Positions 60,801-64,000 of a stretch of DNA of 64,000 nucleotides are shown in pieces. This DNA is from Ascaris suum. Its lineage: Eukaryota; Nematoda; Chromadorea; Rhabditida; Ascarididae. The translations under genes and the position numbers were made by a program. The stretch is from the NCBI GenBank assembly GCA_013433145.1, contig CM024191.1, positions 5,596,501-5,660,500 of the forward strand. The letters are read 5' to 3'. Below the pieces are notes generated by a model. That model was not told the DNA's origin and did no database searches. It saw nothing but the letters and a program-made list of their open reading frames with translations. Numbering within the stretch: the first letter of the stretch is position 1; every line of letters begins with the position of its first letter.

Positions 60801-63800
60801 GAATGGAAAAAGAATCCCCAGAAAAACGATACCTTATCGGTATTCATTGTACGTAGAAGACCGTCTTCACGACCTCGTTTCACCTTGCAAAAATCGTACG
60901 CACATAAGCGATATGTGTAAATTTTTTCGCTGATGTATTTGCCATATCGTCGCACATGTTGTGACATATCGTAGCCTGTAGTCATACGATACTTAACTTT
61001 CAACTTCAATTCCTCTCCCCCTATCCCCCTCCCTCCTTTTGCAATTCAATTATGACTGCGCAATCGAATCATAAATGCTTGCATAATCAAATAGTTTGGT
61101 GTTGTAACAGAATTAATTATCACCTAGAAAACAGCAAAAATTTTTTGGTATCATTCTTTGATGAATAAAGTTCCTCTGAAAACGGGAAAAAAAAGCTCAT
61201 TAAGTTTTACGTGAATTAAAAAAAAAGTCTACGACGATATGAAAAAACTCTAAAGACACAGGAAAAACAATTCAAAGAACTATCAGCTAAAACAGATCGA
61301 TTAAGCCATCGGAATTATTCACCGTACAGAACTGCACTGATTACCGATAAAATTTGCATACACTCGCCTCAGGCAACGCTTTCAAATCTCAATGTAGCCC
61401 CTCCTCCAACAGCTCTCAATTTCGATGCAACGCAAAGGCGGCCAGCATCTCCAAAAACTACATGTGGATTGCCGTTGAAGCTTCAATTGTGAAGCCATAG
61501 AGTACATTTAGTGTTATAAAAAGCACTGTGAAAACTCCGACGGGAAATAAAGTCAACCTTGCTAAGCGATTAAAAAACATTTCCACCATTAAGTCATCAA
61601 ATGTAACATGCAAAGCAATAAACGTAGAAAGCAAAGCACAACTAAATCTTCCCATAAATCACCGTTTCGGCAACTGTTATCTGAGATAGCAAAAGCTAGC
61701 AAAGACAGGAAGGCGGATGGGAAACGGGGAAAGATGGGAGGAAGTGGTGAGACAATGGATGTGACTGAGAGAGTACGGAGGTGATCACGAAAGAATCTTG
61801 CGATAACATGGAAGAAATTTCCAGTACCCTCGGCGCAAAATGTGTTGGAGAGAATATTTTTGCCACACAGGAAATAACTTTTACCTCGGCTTATGCGTGA
61901 TACTGCATTTGCAATTCATGCAATCTGTGCTCACATTTAAACATCGAATAAAAAACATCTAATTATGGAAAGCACTGCATGAGTGACACTGAGTTCCATT
62001 TAAAAAAAATCTGCAAAGCGATAGACTGGTGGGTGTTAAGACAACGGGACAGAATGGTTAGGTGCAAAAGCTGCAGAGTTTCATTTACCAACGACAACTG
62101 TATCGAGGGATGCCCACCGGCGCGACGTCGAATATGCAAGTTCCATAGAAGCACCTGTACAGCATCGTATACAACACAACTATTTAGTTGAATGGCATGC
62201 ACACAACACAAAATTTGCATATCGTTGCACCACACTGTTGCAATCATATGAAAATTGCTGTACTATTAGCATTTTCTAAAATACTATTTTTACAAAAGAC
62301 TGTTGATGTGCAATTAGGAAAGATCACTCAGAAAGTGGAACTGCTGATGCGAACATATTACAGAGATACCCATCTACACCAAATATTCCCGTATCCTCTT
62401 ACCCGTTATATAATATTAAGGGAATTACAGTGAAACGAAGTTATCATAAGCATACTTCAATCAAGTGAAAAGTTTTAAAAAATAACTGTTAGCGATATAT
62501 ATAAGCCAATGGACAACCGTGCTTACTACGTTGTCCATACGGCAGTCATTGGCACCGATAAGCTATCCAATGCAAACCAACCTTATCATTCAACTTCATG
62601 AAAATTTCATTTGCGTGAGATATTCATGGACGCTAAAGGTCTCATTTTGCGCGTAAATCTAGTGGCAGCAATTATAGAATGTAAGAATTGCGTTATGTAA
62701 ATACTTTATAAACCAATTTTTATTATATAAACCAACAGCGTCATAATTACTCAACAAACCGCGTACGAAGTGTTGAAAACGTTAAAGAAATCTGATACAA
62801 TTCTAAAAGAAACCGCATAAAGCGATCCCCTCAAGACATCATAACCTATAAAGTTAAATTTCGATATGCTTATTAACTTTGGCATCAGTTACTTCTACGC
62901 CTTTTTCACTAAAATTGTTCATGTTGTTTGCACATTTCTACTGTTCTTTAATTCGATACCTGTTGTGTTCGAAATGTTATAAAAACTACAACCTGTCAAA
63001 TACTATCGGAAATGTCACGCCAGCAATTTGGCTCTTATCTAGAAAGCGCCAACCATCCCTCCCCTAATAATGCCAGATCATCTTAACTGCTGTCTCCGTC
63101 TGATAGGCTTAAGCAGCAAGCCGCTTAGACGTCTATAAAACTTAAATATTTGCGTATGTGTACATCACATTGCACTACCTTTTGGAGTTCAAGCAAAGCT
63201 TTGAAAAACAGGAAGTCATGACATGCAGCATGGACTGCAGAGATAAGCTCTTTTAAATGAAATGAACACCTGAAAGTGCTCATTTCTAAGGTGCTAAAGC
63301 GTGTAACTCTACCAGCATTCGCAGTGGAAATATTTTTTTTAATAAAGAAAGTAACAAAAGGTAGTAAGGAAAAGAATGTTGAAGCTGCCAACAGCTATGC
63401 ATGTACTCAGATAAGCAGAGCATCACTAAACTAGCTGCAACTCTCGATCAGCAAGTCCAGAACACAAGGCACATCTTAAGGGCTTATTTCTGTAAGAAGT
63501 TACGCGGCAGTACCACCCACATCGTAGCCGATGTTTGATGTCGCTATTCAAGAAAGCAATTTCATACTGGCCAATTTACAGCACTCACTGACTAGCACTA
63601 ATCACACTAATATATAGACGAGCTCTACAGTTATGTGCTACGAGCGTCGATAAACACTCCATATGACGTTAACAGTAAAACAGCCAACATCAGAAGATTT
63701 CAATAAATTTATGACAACGACACAACATATACTTAGTAATTCTAACTAGTATACATGCGATAAATGTCTCACCTTGTGTGGATCCTTTGTCGAGAAAGCT

Positions 63801-63848
63801 GCCAAGATTGAACGTCGTATTACATGACGCAAGATACTGTGAAAACCT
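48848..63848 (-). CDS. unc-11: AP180/CALM clathrin assembly protein, 5' end off window
   Basis: UNC-11/AP180 binds PI(4,5)P2 and clathrin in endocytosis and sorts synaptobrevin. Sixteen exons are in phase: 63848-63773, 60975-60833, 60422-60366, 58764-58588, 58300-58136, 57775-57644, 56884-56602, 55584-55477, 54079-53843, 52926-52834, 52415-52314, 51810-51730, 51225-51205, 50669-50510, 49601-49492 and 48996-48848 (TGA), 697 codons plus stop. The ANTH domain shows [61 protein letters not shown] and [19 protein letters not shown] charged segment ([14 protein letters not shown]) follows. The tail is low-complexity with four NPF motifs (EH-domain ligands: NPFANI, NPFAQN, NPFVTG, NPFGAM), a [11 protein letters not shown] clathrin/AP-2 site and [16 protein letters not shown] near the C-terminus. 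The first part of the ANTH domain, with the lipid-binding lysines, is beyond 64000. The ninth-exon acceptor could be 54094 instead of 54079; both keep frame. Several tail exons are in-frame cassettes, so isoforms are likely. Confidence 0.93.
49400..49416 (+). repeat. Poly(C) tract, 17 nt
   Basis: In the last unc-11 intron, about 75 bp past the donor; the longest of the seven poly(C) runs. Confidence 0.95.
50171..50254 (+). repeat. Tandem repeat, 4 x 21 bp
   Basis: Four units of the type TACAAAATTACCAGAAAGTTT with a few substitutions, in an unc-11 intron. A diverged partial unit plus TTTAAAAAACCATT flanks the array on both sides (about 50112-50147 and 50255-50274). The 21-bp period gives a heptad on translation, but no start codon or splice context supports coding. 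Confidence 0.85.
51205..51225 (-). other. unc-11: 21-nt microexon of unc-11
   Basis: The microexon codes for SVSNIPGG across its junctions. It has a TTTTTTTAAG acceptor and a GTAAGT donor. It enters with two bases and leaves with one, fitting its neighbours exactly, so skipping it would delete seven residues and keep frame. Confidence 0.7.
58765..60365. other. unc-11 intron
   Basis: Contains a basic 125-codon plus-strand frame (59224-59601) starting at TTG; not supported as a gene. Confidence 0.5.
60734..60747 (+). repeat. Poly(C) tract, 14 nt
   Basis: In the unc-11 intron between exons 60833-60975 and 60366-60422; G on the sense strand. Confidence 0.95.
60976..63772. other. unc-11 intron
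   Basis: A 2.8-kb intron joining ...DKGSTQ to GYDMSQ. Other AP180s have an extra Gly-rich insert at this place, but I found no exon for it here. Confidence 0.55.
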
Positions 63849-64000
63849 CTGCAAAAAAACTGGCCAACATAAGCATACAGATGACAATACCAACTACAAA
63901 GAAGAGAAGAAAATGCATAAAGCAATTTATCTGATCATAGATGAGAGAAACTACTGCATAATGATGCTGGCTAATCAATGAAGAGCGCAACGTATACGTC

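Overview
The window is nuclear DNA from a nematode. It is AT-rich, has short exons separated by introns of 50 bp to several kb, and carries TA microsatellites and scattered homopolymers. The five recognisable protein-coding genes are all on the minus strand and are animal genes. Two belong to NYN-domain RNase families known from C. elegans (REGE-1 and RDE-8), which points to a rhabditid nematode, perhaps a clade V parasite; the species is inference. I saw no bacterial-style operon, CRISPR array, tRNA or rRNA gene. No plus-strand gene could be supported.

Gene order in the direction of transcription, from high to low coordinates: (1) unc-11/AP180 clathrin adaptor, 63848 to 48848, 16 exons, 5' end off the right edge; (2) aspartylglucosaminidase (AGA), 47460 to 40228, 8 exons, complete, 345 aa; (3) an RDE-8/NYN-1-like NYN-domain ribonuclease, 37754 to 32644, 8 exons, complete, 351 aa; (4) a REGE-1/Regnase-1-like NYN plus CCCH ribonuclease, 29743 to 21048, 12 exons, about 627 aa once a one-base break in its sixth exon is allowed for; (5) afadin (afd-1), 15391 to below 3011, at least 10 exons covering RA1, RA2 and FHA, with the DIL and PDZ exons off the left edge. 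Exon borders were set by hand from GT/AG sites, and nearly all splice phases agree across introns, which supports the models.

Functionally, unc-11 (synaptic vesicle endocytosis), AGA (lysosomal glycoprotein breakdown) and afd-1 (cell junctions) are unrelated housekeeping or neuronal genes. The two RNase genes lie head to tail with under 3 kb between their coding regions, so a silencing-type NYN nuclease neighbours an mRNA-decay-type NYN nuclease.

Non-coding DNA includes a LINE reverse-transcriptase C-terminal relic (about 31.9-32.1 kb), a dispersed ~106-bp repeat present twice (30.9 and 39.8 kb), two long (TA)n tracts, a 21-bp tandem repeat in an unc-11 intron, a near-perfect inverted repeat abutting a (TA)n tract, and seven poly(C) runs of 14-17 bases that all put G on the gene-sense strand. 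The strongest oddities are the frameshift between the NYN domain and the zinc finger of the REGE-1 homologue, a possible frame-breaking 70-nt exon in the same gene, and a 21-nt microexon in unc-11.
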